Assembly (NCBI RefSeq): GCF_000717655.1
Contig: NZ_JNZY01000012.1
Location: forward strand, 1 to 64,000
Source: Streptomyces katrae
GTDB taxonomy: Bacteria; Actinomycetota; Actinomycetes; Streptomycetales; Streptomycetaceae
Reading direction: 5' to 3'
DNA: 64,000 nt
Part shown: piece after piece, positions 8,951-17,305 of the stretch
Numbering within the stretch: the first letter of the stretch is position 1
Layout: each line of letters begins with the position of its first letter
The notes under the pieces: model-generated
Seen by the model: only the letters and a program-made list of their open reading frames with translations
Databases searched by the model: none
What the model was told of the DNA's origin: nothing
Translations under genes and position numbers: made by a program

Positions 8951-9448
8951 ATGGCACGCCGACTCCGCCCGGTGGGGCTGGACTTCATCGAGGACGCCCC
9001 GGTCCGCCTGAGCTTCGCCGCGCGGACGGCGGCAGCGCCCGAGGCCGTGTACCGGGCCCTGGCCGAGGAAGTCGAGGGCTGGCCGCGCTGGTTCAAGGCA
9101 GTGACGCTGGCCCGGCCGACGCACGGGGATGCGGGCCGGGAGGTCCGCCTGGTGGGCGGAACCCGCTTCCAGGAGACGATCATGGCGGCGGATCCGGAAC
9201 GGCGCTACGCGTACCGGGTCGACGAGACCAACGCCCCCGGGGTCCGGGCCCTGTTGGAGGAGTGGCGGCTCGCCCCCGCCGAGTCGGGATCGGGCACCCA
9301 GGTGCGCTGGACCTTCGCCGCCGACGGCCCGGTGCTCTTCCGGCTCGCCCTCACCGGTGCCCGGCCGGGGCTGGGCCACTCGTTCCGCTCGGCGGTCCGG
9401 GCCCTGGACGCCCGCCTGTCGTCGCAGCGCCCGACCGGCGGCGCATGA
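8951..9448 (+). CDS. SRPBCC (polyketide cyclase/START-like) protein
   Basis: A 165-residue single-domain protein with the SRPBCC helix-grip pattern. A first strand RLSFAARTAAAPEAVYRALAE leads into WPRWFKAVTLA, a central sheet with GTRFQETIMAADPERRYAYRV, and a long C-terminal helix (HSFRSAVRALDARL). Members bind hydrophobic ligands in a central cavity or act as cyclases; nothing here gives the ligand. AGGAGG sits 7 bp before the ATG at 8951 and fixes the start over upstream in-frame ATGs. It is divergent from the membrane hydrolase and convergent with the cysteine synthase-like gene. Confidence 0.8.
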   Translation: MARRLRPVGLDFIEDAPVRLSFAARTAAAPEAVYRALAEEVEGWPRWFKAVTLARPTHGDAGREVRLVGGTRFQETIMAADPERRYAYRVDETNAPGVRALLEEWRLAPAESGSGTQVRWTFAADGPVLFRLALTGARPGLGHSFRSAVRALDARLSSQRPTGGA

Positions 9449-9481
9449 CGCGGCACATGACACGCCGCATGACACGCCGCC
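9444..9481. repeat. Three 12-bp units at the 3' end of the SRPBCC gene
   Basis: CATGAC recurs at 9444, 9456 and 9468; the second and third units (CATGACACGCCG) are identical. The first unit contains the TGA stop of the SRPBCC gene. This looks like local slippage duplication just past the coding end. Confidence 0.7.
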
Positions 9482-9509
9482 GGCCCGGGCACCGGGCGGC
9501 TCCCGCCGG

Positions 9510-10646
9510 TCAGGCCGTCGGCTCCTGCCAGACGCCCGTCGCCAGCAGTGCCTCGAGAGTCTGCGCGTACGGGGCGATGTCCAGGCCCTGCGAGGCCAGC
9601 CACTCGTCCGAGTAGTACTTGTCCAGGTAGCGGTCGCCCGGGTCGCACAGCAGCGTGACCACGCTGCCCTTGCGCCCCTCGGCCACCATCTCCGAGATGA
9701 TCTTCAGCGCGCTCCACACGCCCGTCCCCGTCGAGCCCCCCGCCTTGCGCCCGATGGCCTGCTCCAGCGCCCGGCACGCGGCGACGCTCGCCGCGTCCGG
9801 CACCTTCATCATCCGGTCGATCGCGCCCGGCACGAAACTCGGCTCCATCCGCGGCCGGCCGATGCCCTCGATGCGCGAGCCGCAATCGCTGCTCGCGTGC
9901 GGGTCGTTGCCGGTCCAGCCGTCGAAGAAGCAGGAGTTCTCGGGGTCCGGGACGCAGACGCGGGTGTCGTGCTGCATGTAGTGGACGTAGCGCGCGATGG
10001 TCGCGGAGGTGCCGCCGGTGCCGGCGGTCGCCACGATCCACGCGGGCTCGGGGTAACGCTCCAACCGCAGCTGCTGGTAAATCGATTCTGCAATGTTGTT
10101 GTTGCCGCGCCAGTCCGTCGCCCGCTCCGCGTACGTGAACTGGTCCATGTAGTGCCCGCCCGTTCGGGCGGCGAGCTCCGCCGACTCCTCGTACATCTTC
10201 ATCGAGTCGTCCACGAAGTGGCATTCCCCGCCGTGGAATTCGATGAGGCGGCACTTCTCCGGGCTCGTCGTGCGCGGCATGACGGCGATGAACGGAACGC
10301 CGATGAGCTTGGCGAAGTACGCCTCGGAGACGGCGGTCGAGCCGGACGAGGCCTCGATGACCGGCCGGCCCGGCCGGATCCAGCCGTTGCACAGCGCGTA
10401 GAGGAACAGCGAGCGCGCGAGGCGGTGCTTGAGGGAGCCCGTCGGGTGCGTGGACTCGTCCTTGAGGTAGAGGTCTATGCCCCACTCCTCGGGGAGCGGG
10501 AAGCGCAGGAGGTGGGTGTCCGCGGAGCGGTTGGCGTCGGCCTGGACCTTGCGGACGGCTTCCTTCAGCCAGGCGCGGTAGTCCGCGTCGCTGCGGTCGA
10601 CGTCGATCGTCGTAGCCGTCGTACCGGAGGTACGGGTGGTGCTCAT
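9510..10646 (-). CDS. PLP-dependent cysteine synthase/desulfhydrase family enzyme
   Basis: A 378-residue fold-type II PLP enzyme. The Schiff-base lysine is in [13 protein letters not shown] (Lys73), the SSGST substrate loop is in [18 protein letters not shown], and the phosphate-binding loop is [10 protein letters not shown]. It is longer than CysK and carries an N-terminal extension and a distinctive C-terminal region, resembling the actinobacterial cysteine synthase-like protein related to mycobacterial L-cysteine desulfhydrase Cds1. Either cysteine breakdown to sulfide or an undefined beta-replacement reaction is possible. The ATG at 10646 is preceded by AGGAGC. It is transcribed alone from the divergent gap shared with the ATP-binding protein gene. 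Confidence 0.85.
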   Translation of the reverse strand: MSTTRTSGTTATTIDVDRSDADYRAWLKEAVRKVQADANRSADTHLLRFPLPEEWGIDLYLKDESTHPTGSLKHRLARSLFLYALCNGWIRPGRPVIEASSGSTAVSEAYFAKLIGVPFIAVMPRTTSPEKCRLIEFHGGECHFVDDSMKMYEESAELAARTGGHYMDQFTYAERATDWRGNNNIAESIYQQLRLERYPEPAWIVATAGTGGTSATIARYVHYMQHDTRVCVPDPENSCFFDGWTGNDPHASSDCGSRIEGIGRPRMEPSFVPGAIDRMMKVPDAASVAACRALEQAIGRKAGGSTGTGVWSALKIISEMVAEGRKGSVVTLLCDPGDRYLDKYYSDEWLASQGLDIAPYAQTLEALLATGVWQEPTA

Positions 10647-10803
10647 GCGCCTTGCTCCTTCGTGCGTTTCTTCGCCCCCTGCTTTCGCAATGTACCTCCC
10701 TCACCTGCACAAACAGTCCCTTTGGGTATCTATGCGGATCGCTTTCGATCGCGTTCGGTTGCATACACGGGCACCGTGGGTGACCCTGGTGGAGCATTAC
10801 TGA

Positions 10804-10816
10804 GGGTGCAGCACCC
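10804..10816. promoter_or_regulatory. Short palindrome before the ATP-binding protein gene
   Basis: GGGTGC-A-GCACCC is a perfect 6-1-6 palindrome, 28 bp before the GTG at 10845 and inside the divergent gap. It could be an operator; in such GC-rich DNA a short palindrome may also be chance. Confidence 0.25.
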
Positions 10817-10844
10817 GTAACACTCATGTCGGGGAGTCGCAGCC

Positions 10845-11393
10845 GTGATCAGTCATTCACGCAGGCACTGCGTCGTGGAACTGCAGGCCTTGCCGTCCCG
10901 GATCGGGCAGATCCGAAGGATCGTTTCGGCGCAACTGCGCCACTGGCAGCTCGATCCGCTCATAGACCGGGCTGCGCTGGGCGTGACCGAGCTGCTCAGC
11001 AACGTCCACCGCCATGCGCAGCCGGACAAGACCTGCACGGTCGAGATCGAGCTGCGGCTGGGGCGGCTCACGGTCTCGGTGTACGACAGCGATCCGCGGC
11101 TTCCCGTCCTGCGGGAGGCGGCCGCGGACGCCCTGGAGACCTGCGGACGCGGGCTCGCGCTGGTCGCGGCGGTCAGCGAGGCCTGGGGCGCGCGGAACCA
11201 GGCCGACAGCCCCGGCAAGGTGGTGTGGTTCTCGCTCCGCGCCGCCCCGGCGGCATCGGCGCAGCAGCGTCCGATCGGAAACGGCTTCAAACCCGTACGA
11301 GAACCCGTGCCGGCGGTGGTCGTCGCCGTGGACCCGGGCGCCGTTCCGACGGGCATGTCGGTGGCGGCGTCGGTCGGCGCCAGGCCCGGGTGA
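10845..11393 (+). CDS. Anti-sigma-type ATP-binding protein (HATPase_c_2)
   Basis: A 182-residue protein with a GHKL ATPase domain of the SpoIIAB/RsbW type. The N box is ALGVTELLSNVHRHA, followed by VSVYDSDPRLP (D-box position) and a glycine-rich GRGLALVAAVSEAWG lid. The domain ends near residue 125; the last 55 residues are low-complexity. Streptomycetes carry many such proteins, which bind sigma factors or anti-anti-sigma partners and phosphorylate the latter. No partner gene is adjacent. Translation starts at GTG 10845 behind GGGGAG. It is convergent with the ROK regulator, with a 34-bp repeat cluster between them. Confidence 0.85.
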   Translation: MISHSRRHCVVELQALPSRIGQIRRIVSAQLRHWQLDPLIDRAALGVTELLSNVHRHAQPDKTCTVEIELRLGRLTVSVYDSDPRLPVLREAAADALETCGRGLALVAAVSEAWGARNQADSPGKVVWFSLRAAPAASAQQRPIGNGFKPVREPVPAVVVAVDPGAVPTGMSVAASVGARPG

Positions 11394-11474
11394 GGGTTCC
11401 GCCGCCGCATCCCGCGCCCCGGCAGCACCAACGCCGCCCGGGCGCCGGCGGCCGCTCGCCGGCCCGGCGACGAG

Positions 11475-11566
11475 CCCGGCCCAGTGGCGAGGCCGGCCCG
11501 GCGGTGACCCCGGCCCAGTGGCGAGGCCGGCCCGGCGGTGACCCCGGCCCAGTGGCGAGGCCGGTG
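11475..11566. repeat. 34-bp tandem repeats between convergent genes
   Basis: CCCGGCCCAGTGGCGAGG recurs at 11475, 11509 and 11543, an exact 34-bp period, with GCCGGCCCGGCGGTGAC as the rest of each unit. A degenerate partial copy precedes them from about 11458. The array fills the gap between two convergent 3' ends and shows no open reading frame of its own. Confidence 0.85.
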
Positions 11567-11574
11567 AGGACGGC

Positions 11575-12810
11575 CTAGGCTGCGGCCCCCAGGGTCCCGA
11601 GCGGGTCGTCCAGCACCGGCTGCCACGCCAGTTCCGCCGCGCCGACCAGGCTGTTGTGGTCCAGGGTGCACGGCAGGATCGGTACTCCCCCGCTGCGGCC
11701 CCACAGGCTGCGGTCCGCGACGACCGCGCGCAGCCGCTCCGGGTCGGCGTGCAGCAGCTCCCGGTGCAGGCCGCCCAGGATGATCCGGTCCGGGTTCAGG
11801 ATGTTCACCAGCCCCGCGAGGCCCAGGCCCAGCCGGTCGATGAGCTCTTCGGCGGCCGCCCGTACCGCAGGCTCCGCGTACTCCTCGCGCAGCAGGTCGC
11901 GGGCCTGCTGGAGCAGCGACACCTCCGGGCCCGGGGTGCGGCCCGCCGCGGTCAGGAAGGCCAGCGGGTCCGCCTCCACGTCCAGGCAGCCGCGGCCGCC
12001 GCAGTGGCAGGGCCGCCCCTCCGGGTTGACGGTGAGGTGGCCGACCTCCAGGGCCAGGCCCGAACTCCCGCTGTGCAGGCGGCCGTCCAGCACCAGCGCG
12101 CCGCCCACCCCGCGGTGGCCCGTGGCCACGCACAGCAGGTGCTGGGCGCTGCGGCCCGCGCCGTGCCGGTGCTCGGCGAGCGCGGCCAGATTGACGTCGT
12201 TCCCGGTCAGCGCCGGGCCGTCGATCCCGGCCGCCTTCACGCACTGCGCGAACACGGCCCGTACGGGAGACCCGGCCGGCCAGGCCAGGTGCAGCGGGTT
12301 GAGCGCCGTACCGTCCGGCTCCGCGACCGCCGACGGGACCGCGAGGCCCGCACCGATGCAGCGGCGGCCGGTCTCGGCGAGGAGCGCCGCGCCCGCCTCG
12401 ACGACCGCGCCCAGCACCTGCGCCGGGTCGGCGGAGACGGTGACCTTGCCCGGGGCGGTGGCCACGATCCGGCCGCCGAGGCCGACCAGCGCGGCCCGGA
12501 ACCCGTCGGGGTGCACCTGCGCGGCCAGCGCCACGGGGCCGTTCTCGTCGATGGACAGCCGGTGCGAGGGGCGGCCCTGGGTGCCGCCCGCACCGCCCGG
12601 GCGGGAGTCCACGCGGATCAGGCCGAGCGCCTCCAGCTCGGCGGCGACGGCCCCGGCGGTGGCGCGGGTGACACCGAGCTCGGCCGTCAGGACGGCGCGG
12701 GTCGGGGCCCGGCCCGTGTGGACGAGCTCCAGCGCAGGACCGAGGGCGCCGCGGCCCCGCTCCAGCTTGGTCCTCTCCCCCACCCGCGGCGGGGCCCCGT
12801 TGCCGTTCAT
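11575..12810 (-). CDS. ROK-family transcriptional regulator (NagC/XylR type)
   Basis: A 411-residue protein. An N-terminal winged helix (about residues 20-85, with APTRAVLTAELGVTRATAGAVAAELEALGLI) is joined to a ROK sugar-kinase-like domain. The ROK zinc motif CHCGGRGCLDVE is intact and follows GHLTVNPEGRP. Such proteins repress or activate sugar-use genes in response to a sugar or sugar phosphate. No sugar transporter or catabolic gene lies next to it, so the regulon is probably elsewhere. The ATG at 12810 gives the usual length; the frame is open upstream into the AlkB gene but that part is a shadow. It lies 44 bp downstream of alkB on the same strand. Confidence 0.88.
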   Translation of the reverse strand: MNGNGAPPRVGERTKLERGRGALGPALELVHTGRAPTRAVLTAELGVTRATAGAVAAELEALGLIRVDSRPGGAGGTQGRPSHRLSIDENGPVALAAQVHPDGFRAALVGLGGRIVATAPGKVTVSADPAQVLGAVVEAGAALLAETGRRCIGAGLAVPSAVAEPDGTALNPLHLAWPAGSPVRAVFAQCVKAAGIDGPALTGNDVNLAALAEHRHGAGRSAQHLLCVATGHRGVGGALVLDGRLHSGSSGLALEVGHLTVNPEGRPCHCGGRGCLDVEADPLAFLTAAGRTPGPEVSLLQQARDLLREEYAEPAVRAAAEELIDRLGLGLAGLVNILNPDRIILGGLHRELLHADPERLRAVVADRSLWGRSGGVPILPCTLDHNSLVGAAELAWQPVLDDPLGTLGAAA

Positions 12811-12854
12811 GACAGCGATCCTCGCATGATCGGCGGTGTGCGCGGCGCCGCCGG

Positions 12855-13565
12855 TCAGTCGGGGGGTGTCCCCAGCCCGCCGACCCGCAGGGTGATGTTC
12901 AGCCGCCCGGCCAGCCCGAGCCAGGGCGGGGCGGTGCCGGGCAGGACCTTCGGCACCCCGTGATAGGCCAGCCGGGCCGGGCCGCCGAAGACGAACAGAT
13001 CGCCGCTGCGCAGCGGCACGTCCTGGTAGGGGCGCCCGCGGGAGGCGGTGTTGCCGAAGCGGAAGACACACGTATCGCCGAGGCTGAGGGAGACGACCGG
13101 CGCCCCGGACTTCTCCTCGGCGTCGCGGTGCATGCCCATGCGGGAGTCGCCGTCGTAGAAGTTGATCAGCGCGATGTCGTACGCCTCGCCGGTTCCGGTT
13201 CCGGCTCTGGCCCCGTCCCCGGTCCCGGCCGGCTCCGGCGGGCCGTACGCCGCGGTCACCGCCTCGCGCCCCAGTTCCGCGAGCCAGCGGGGCATCGGCT
13301 TGACCGGGGCCCCGTCGCCGTCCACCGCGGTGCGGGCGTACCCGTACGGATACCAGTGCAGTCCGAGGCACACCTGGCGGGCGGTCATCGTCCCGCCGCC
13401 GGGTGTCCGTACGGTGCGCAGCCCGGCGGGCGGGCGCGCCCAGGCGCGGCAGGCCTCGAGCAGCTCCCGCTGGCGCTCGGGCGCGAGCCAGTCGGGCACG
13501 TGCACGGCGCCGGGGGCGATCTCGGTCCGCTCGCGCGGGAAGAGTTCCCCGGGTTCCCCGTCCAT
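12855..13565 (-). CDS. alkB: AlkB-type 2-oxoglutarate/Fe(II) dioxygenase
   Basis: A 236-residue protein with all AlkB landmarks: NFYDGDSRMGMHRD with iron ligands His146 and Asp148, third ligand His202 in AYHGVPKV, and the 2-oxoglutarate-binding RLNITLR (Arg221, Arg227). The family removes methyl lesions from DNA or RNA bases by oxidative demethylation. An inserted Gly/Ala/Thr-rich stretch (about residues 112-127) is a lineage-specific loop. The ATG at 13565 is 36 bp from the divergent start of the MDMPI-like gene, so both promoters share a very small space. The ROK gene follows in the same direction. Confidence 0.9.
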   Translation of the reverse strand: MDGEPGELFPRERTEIAPGAVHVPDWLAPERQRELLEACRAWARPPAGLRTVRTPGGGTMTARQVCLGLHWYPYGYARTAVDGDGAPVKPMPRWLAELGREAVTAAYGPPEPAGTGDGARAGTGTGEAYDIALINFYDGDSRMGMHRDAEEKSGAPVVSLSLGDTCVFRFGNTASRGRPYQDVPLRSGDLFVFGGPARLAYHGVPKVLPGTAPPWLGLAGRLNITLRVGGLGTPPD

Positions 13566-13601
13566 GGCCCCATTGTCACCGGTCGGTGGGAGACTGCCCG
13601 C

Positions 13602-14348
13602 ATGAAGATCACAGAGTATGTCGAGGCCCTTGTGCGGGAAGGCGAGTTGCTCGCCGACACGGCCGAACGGGCGGGTACGGACGCCCCGGTGCCGACGTGT
13701 CCGGGGTGGCGGGTTTCCGATCTGCTGAGGCACACGGGTGCGGTGCACCGGTGGGCCGCCGGGTACGTCAGGGACGCGGTCGTGGAGCCGGGCCCGTTCC
13801 CGGACGCCCCCGAGCTGGTCGGCTCCGAGCTGGTGGCCTGGTACCGGGAGGCGCACGAGGCCTTGGTCTCGACGCTGACCGAGGCTCCGGCCGATGTGCA
13901 GTGCTGGACCTTCCTGCCGACGGCCGCGCCGTCGCCGCTGGCGTTCTGGGCGCGCCGGCAGGCGCACGAGACGGCCGTGCACCGGATGGACGCGGAGGCG
14001 GCGCTCGGGGTGCCCTTCGCACCGCTGGCGCCGGAGTTCGCCGAGGACGGGGTGGACGAACTGCTGACCGGCTTCCATGCGCGGCCGCGCAGCCGGATGC
14101 GGACCGGGGAGCCGCGGGTGCTGCGGATCCGCGCCGCCGACACGGGCGCGGCGTGGACCGTACACCTGTCGGCGGAGCCGCCCCGTACGGTGTCGGGCGA
14201 CACGGGCGACCCGGCGGACTGCGAGGTGACCGGCGAGGCCTCGTGGCTGTACGAGGCCCTGTGGAACCGGCTCCCGCTGCTGGGCCCCGGGGTGACCGGG
14301 GACGAGGCGCTGGCGCGGCAGTGGGCCGAGACGGCCGGCATCGGCTGA
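13602..14348 (+). CDS. Maleylpyruvate isomerase-family mycothiol-dependent protein
   Basis: A 248-residue protein of the DinB-like/MDMPI superfamily. The N-terminal four-helix bundle has CPGWRVSDLLRHTGAVHRW and RRQAHETAVHRMDAEAALG, supplying the His and Glu-x3-His metal ligands seen in mycothiol-dependent isomerases. A smaller C-terminal domain follows from about residue 165. Many actinobacterial paralogues exist, and most act on unknown thiol conjugates rather than maleylpyruvate. The start is the ATG at 13602. It lies divergent from alkB and upstream of a small membrane protein gene. Confidence 0.87.
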   Translation: MKITEYVEALVREGELLADTAERAGTDAPVPTCPGWRVSDLLRHTGAVHRWAAGYVRDAVVEPGPFPDAPELVGSELVAWYREAHEALVSTLTEAPADVQCWTFLPTAAPSPLAFWARRQAHETAVHRMDAEAALGVPFAPLAPEFAEDGVDELLTGFHARPRSRMRTGEPRVLRIRAADTGAAWTVHLSAEPPRTVSGDTGDPADCEVTGEASWLYEALWNRLPLLGPGVTGDEALARQWAETAGIG

Positions 14349-14403
14349 GCGGAAGCCTGCGGCGCTCTTGTGACCGTACGGTACGGGCTGTGACACTGCG
14401 TGC

Positions 14404-14655
14404 ATGGAGAGACGGACCCGGGCGGACCGCGACGCGATCACGGTAGAGATCGGCTACGCCTTCGTCAGCGCGGGCCTCGCGGCCGCCCTCGTGTTCGGGG
14501 CGGTGTACGGCCCCGCCCTGGTCTTCGACGTCTCCCCCACCACCGATGCCGTCCTGACCCTGGCGGGCGGGGGGCCGGCTGCGGCGGTGTTCCTGCTCCG
14601 GGTCACCCGGGTGCTGTGGCGCTTCGCCCGCCGCCCGGAGAACGACGGGCGCTGA
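14404..14655 (+). CDS. Small two-helix membrane protein (DUF6332-like)
   Basis: An 83-residue protein with a charged N-terminus (MERRTRADRDAITVEIGY), two membrane segments (about residues 20-42 and 48-70) and a short basic tail. From memory the opening resembles streptomycete DUF6332 proteins, whose function is unknown. It is 55 bp after the MDMPI-like gene on the same strand and may be cotranscribed, although the gap could hold a weak promoter. Confidence 0.65.
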   Translation: MERRTRADRDAITVEIGYAFVSAGLAAALVFGAVYGPALVFDVSPTTDAVLTLAGGGPAAAVFLLRVTRVLWRFARRPENDGR

Positions 14656-14799
14656 CCGTCGCGTTCGGGTCGTGCCCGGACCACGGCTGGATCATGGCCG
14701 GGCGGGCTGCGCAACCCCTGACGATCGCCGGAGGTGCGGCCCGCCGTTCGGCGGGAGTGCCCGGCCGACGGGATCCCTGCCGTCGGCGCCATGGACCCA

Positions 14800-15262
14800 C
14801 TCATGCGGTACGGAGGGGGCCGGCGGGCCGTGAGGGCGGGCGCGGCGGCTGCGGCGGGGGCCGGGGCCCTGCCCGATCCGGTCCACGGCCGCGCGCGCGG
14901 GCCCGGATGTCGCGTGGGGCGGCCCGGTGCTCGCGCGGCAGGCCCGCTCGCTCCCACCCGGCGCGTACCAGCTCGCGGTACTGGCGGCGCAGGAACCGGC
15001 CCGCGCACCACGGCACCACGGCCGCCGCCGGGCCCGTCGACGGGCTCGCCCATCCGAGCCAGGCCGGTACCGGGCCCCGGCCACGATGGCGGCCGCCACC
15101 ACCACAGCCAGCGCCAGCGCCGGGTTCCGCGCCCGGCCGGGGCGCCCCCCGACGAGGAACGTGCAGCCAGCCCGCCTCGGGTGTCAGCCACCAGCCGCTG
15201 TTTGTGCCCGCGGCGACGCGGGCCGCGGCCACGGTGCCGAACAGCCAGGGCCGCCGCCGGGA
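14800..15262 (-). pseudogene. Probable decayed gene with several frame changes
   Basis: Protein-like sequence on the minus strand is split over frames. One frame reads RRRPWLFGTVAAARVAAG then TNSGWWLTPEAGWLHV. A second frame continues directly with VGGRPGRARNPALALAVVV and then AAAIVAGARYRPG, a convincing membrane helix. The first frame resumes with PWCAGRFLRRQYRELVRAGW and ERAGLPREHRA. No single frame covers all parts, and the second is closed upstream by TGA. The 721-bp stretch 14656-15376 holds nothing else I recognise apart from a hairpin near 15345. Parent family unknown; sequencing errors cannot be excluded. Confidence 0.4.
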
Positions 15263-15327
15263 CGCGTGCGGGTCACGGTGATTCGTCGATCATTGCCCTC
15301 AAGCCCGCGACCCTACGGAATCGCGCC

Positions 15328-15363
15328 GGGCCCACGGCACCGCCGAAAGTCCGCCGTTGGCCC
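15328..15363 (-). terminator. Stem-loop after the spherulation-4 gene
   Basis: GGGCCCACGGC and GCCGTTGGCCC pair over 10 of 11 positions around a 14-base loop, beginning 14 bp beyond the stop codon at 15377. Confidence 0.45.
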
Positions 15364-15376
15364 GACGGCGACGCGT

Positions 15377-16321
15377 TCAGCCCACGGTGGCGGCGTACGC
15401 GGTCTGACTGCGGAACTTCCAACTCGGCGACTCGTCCCAGGGGTTCGGCATGAGCGTGCCGGTCGCGTACGCGTAGCCGGCGGCGCGGTCGAACGCCGTA
15501 CGCAGGGTGGTGCGCATGGCGGCGGCGTCCGGGACGGCGTGGACGAGGTGCCAGAACGCGGTGCCGGTCGGGTCGAGTTCCGTGCCGGGGCGGTAGCCGC
15601 CCGACGCGCCGAAGACGTTCCCGCCGAGCCAGCCGCCTTCCGTGTAGGCGGCGTAGGTGTCCTCGTAGGTGACGAAGACGTCCGCGGTGCGGTGGCCCGG
15701 TTCCAGGTAGCAGTCGGCGATGGCGGTGCCGGGGTTGTCGACCACCAGGTCCGCTGCGGTGGGGTCGGCGGCGTTCATGGTGTCCTGCACGTACGCGCGC
15801 AGCTGCGCGTAGTGGTCGCGGGTGGCATTGCCGGGGCCGCAGTCGCGGCTGACCACGTCGAAGAAGATGCCGTCCACGTGCAGGCGGCCGTCGCGGGTCT
15901 TGAGGTAGTTGTCGACGGAGGCCTTGACGGCGGCGATGTCGCGGTTGCCGTGGTCGGTGTGGACGTAGCCGAGGACCTTGGTCTGCTCGCCGGTGGCTGT
16001 GGTCCCGGCCCGCAGCGCGTCGGCGCGGGCCTGCCAGGGTGCGTCGAAGGGGGCGTCCCCGTTGCCGGGGTTGAGGACGACCACGGAGGCGGCGGGTGTG
16101 GTGGCGACGAGGTCGCCGAGCATGGGGTCGCCGGCCCATGCGTATGCGGGGACGGCGATCTCCAGGCCCCGCACGCCGGCTATCCGGGGTCTGGGGACCG
16201 GTGCGGCGTCCTCGGCCGCCGCCACGTCTCCCGTGCCGGCCGAGGCGGTCACGGCGGGCGCCGGGGCGGCCAGTAAGGAGGTGATCAGAACGGCGTAGAG
16301 GGCCTTCACGGCGCGGGCCAT
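15377..16321 (-). CDS. Secreted spherulation-specific family 4 protein
   Basis: A 314-residue exported protein. The signal peptide is MARAVKALYAVLITSLLAAP with Ala-rich cleavage region. The mature part begins near PRIAGVRGLEIAVPAYAW and carries the family-4 spherulin pattern (VVVLNPGNGDAP, LGYVHTDHGNRD, VDGIFFDVVSRDCG). This TIM-barrel group is related to glycoside hydrolases acting on galactosaminogalactan-like polymers, so cell-wall or exopolysaccharide cleavage is plausible. GGAGGA precedes the ATG at 16321. Codon 16, in the signal peptide, is TTA (16274-16276), which would make expression depend on the bldA tRNA in Streptomyces. Confidence 0.85.
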   Translation of the reverse strand: MARAVKALYAVLITSLLAAPAPAVTASAGTGDVAAAEDAAPVPRPRIAGVRGLEIAVPAYAWAGDPMLGDLVATTPAASVVVLNPGNGDAPFDAPWQARADALRAGTTATGEQTKVLGYVHTDHGNRDIAAVKASVDNYLKTRDGRLHVDGIFFDVVSRDCGPGNATRDHYAQLRAYVQDTMNAADPTAADLVVDNPGTAIADCYLEPGHRTADVFVTYEDTYAAYTEGGWLGGNVFGASGGYRPGTELDPTGTAFWHLVHAVPDAAAMRTTLRTAFDRAAGYAYATGTLMPNPWDESPSWKFRSQTAYAATVG

Positions 16322-16459
16322 GGCTGTTCCTCCGGCGATGGGCGGGGGCAGGAGCACGACCCGACGAACACTAGACCGGCGCCCGATCGGTGAAGGGTGA
16401 ACCACCCGCATTGACAGGAGGAACAGACAAGCGATCTGTCACCTCATCATGTGAGCCCG

Positions 16460-17158
16460 TCATGCGGCGGGCAGCCCCACCCCGTGGGCCAGTTGGCCCG
16501 CGGCGTGGGTGAAGAAGGTCGCTCGGTCCTCGACGACCCGGTTGAACTGGCCGAACAGCTCGAAGGAGACGAGTCCGATCAGCTGCGCCCAGGCGGCGAC
16601 CAGGGCGGCGGTGACCTCGGGCGGCAGCCCTTCGGCGAAGTCCGCGGTCATCCGGACGGCTTCGGGGCGCAGGTCGGCGGGCAGCGGCGGGAGGGCGAGG
16701 CCGCGGCCGGCATGGGCGGCGCGGACGATGCCGAGGAAGGTGTTGCCGACGCGGGAGGCGGGGCCGACGGTGTCCATGGGAGCGCTGTAGCCGGGGACCG
16801 GGGAGCCGTAGATGAGGGAGTACTCGTGCGGGTGCTCCAGCGCCCAGCCGCGGACGGCCTCGCAGACGGCGGTCCAGCGCTCGCGGGGCGGGGCGCCGTC
16901 GGCGAGGGTGCGGGCGTCGGCCTGCTCTGCGGCGGCGCCGATGCTGTCGTAGGCGTCGACGATGAGGGCGGTGAGGAGCTCGTCGCGGCTGGGGAAGTAG
17001 CGGTAGAGGGCCGAGGAGACCATGCCCAGCTCGCGGGCCACGGCACGCAGCGAGAGTTTGGCGGCGCCCTCGGCCGCCAGCATGCGGCGCGCCTCGTCCT
17101 TGATGGCGGCGGTGACCTCGATACGGGCCCGCTCCCGGGCCCCGCGCACGGTACTCAT
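16460..17158 (-). CDS. TetR-family repressor beside a nitroreductase gene
   Basis: A 232-residue TetR protein. Its helix-turn-helix is LSLRAVARELGMVSSALYRYFPSRDELLTALI (about residues 35-66), followed by a ligand domain of the WHG-like C-terminal type. Start ATG at 17158 is used because the DNA-binding domain begins shortly after it; the longer frame extends into the operator region. It faces the deazaflavin nitroreductase gene across a 147-bp gap with matching inverted repeats, so it probably represses both genes until an aromatic or other toxic ligand binds. Confidence 0.9.
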   Translation of the reverse strand: MSTVRGARERARIEVTAAIKDEARRMLAAEGAAKLSLRAVARELGMVSSALYRYFPSRDELLTALIVDAYDSIGAAAEQADARTLADGAPPRERWTAVCEAVRGWALEHPHEYSLIYGSPVPGYSAPMDTVGPASRVGNTFLGIVRAAHAGRGLALPPLPADLRPEAVRMTADFAEGLPPEVTAALVAAWAQLIGLVSFELFGQFNRVVEDRATFFTHAAGQLAHGVGLPAA

Positions 17159-17181
17159 GCGAGCAGTGTGCCACGGGGAAA

Positions 17182-17211
17182 GAGCAGTGCCCAAAATTGG
17201 GGTCACTGCTC
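17182..17211. promoter_or_regulatory. Inverted repeat upstream of the TetR gene
   Basis: GAGCAGTG and CACTGCTC are perfect 8-bp arms around 14 bases, 24 bp from the TetR start codon. The half-site (A)GAGC is the same as in the two tighter palindromes at 17219 and 17271. Confidence 0.5.
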
Positions 17212-17218
17212 CATTTCG

Positions 17219-17231
17219 AGAGCGCTGCTCT
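17219..17231. promoter_or_regulatory. TetR operator candidate 1
   Basis: AGAGC-GCT-GCTCT is a perfect 5-3-5 palindrome in the divergent gap between the TetR and nitroreductase genes. The same half-sites with a different centre recur 52 bp away. Confidence 0.6.
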
Positions 17232-17270
17232 TGCTTTGGTGCAGCGATCCGTGCACACTGATCTCAAGCG

Positions 17271-17283
17271 AGAGCACCGCTCT
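17271..17283. promoter_or_regulatory. TetR operator candidate 2
   Basis: AGAGC-ACC-GCTCT, extendable to GAGAGC and GCTCTC, lies 22 bp before the ATG of the nitroreductase gene. The 52-bp centre-to-centre distance from the first site is close to five helical turns, so both sites would sit on the same DNA face. Confidence 0.6.
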
Positions 17284-17305
17284 CCCAGTAGCCTCGGAGA
17301 CAGTC

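Noticed and set aside
11475..11566. The 34-bp repeats as a CRISPR array
   Set aside because: No unique spacers lie between units and there are no cas genes.
11575..13371. ROK regulator as a 598-residue protein extending into alkB
   Set aside because: The extra N-terminal part is Arg-rich antisense-like sequence overlapping alkB in another frame; the normal ROK length starts at 12810.
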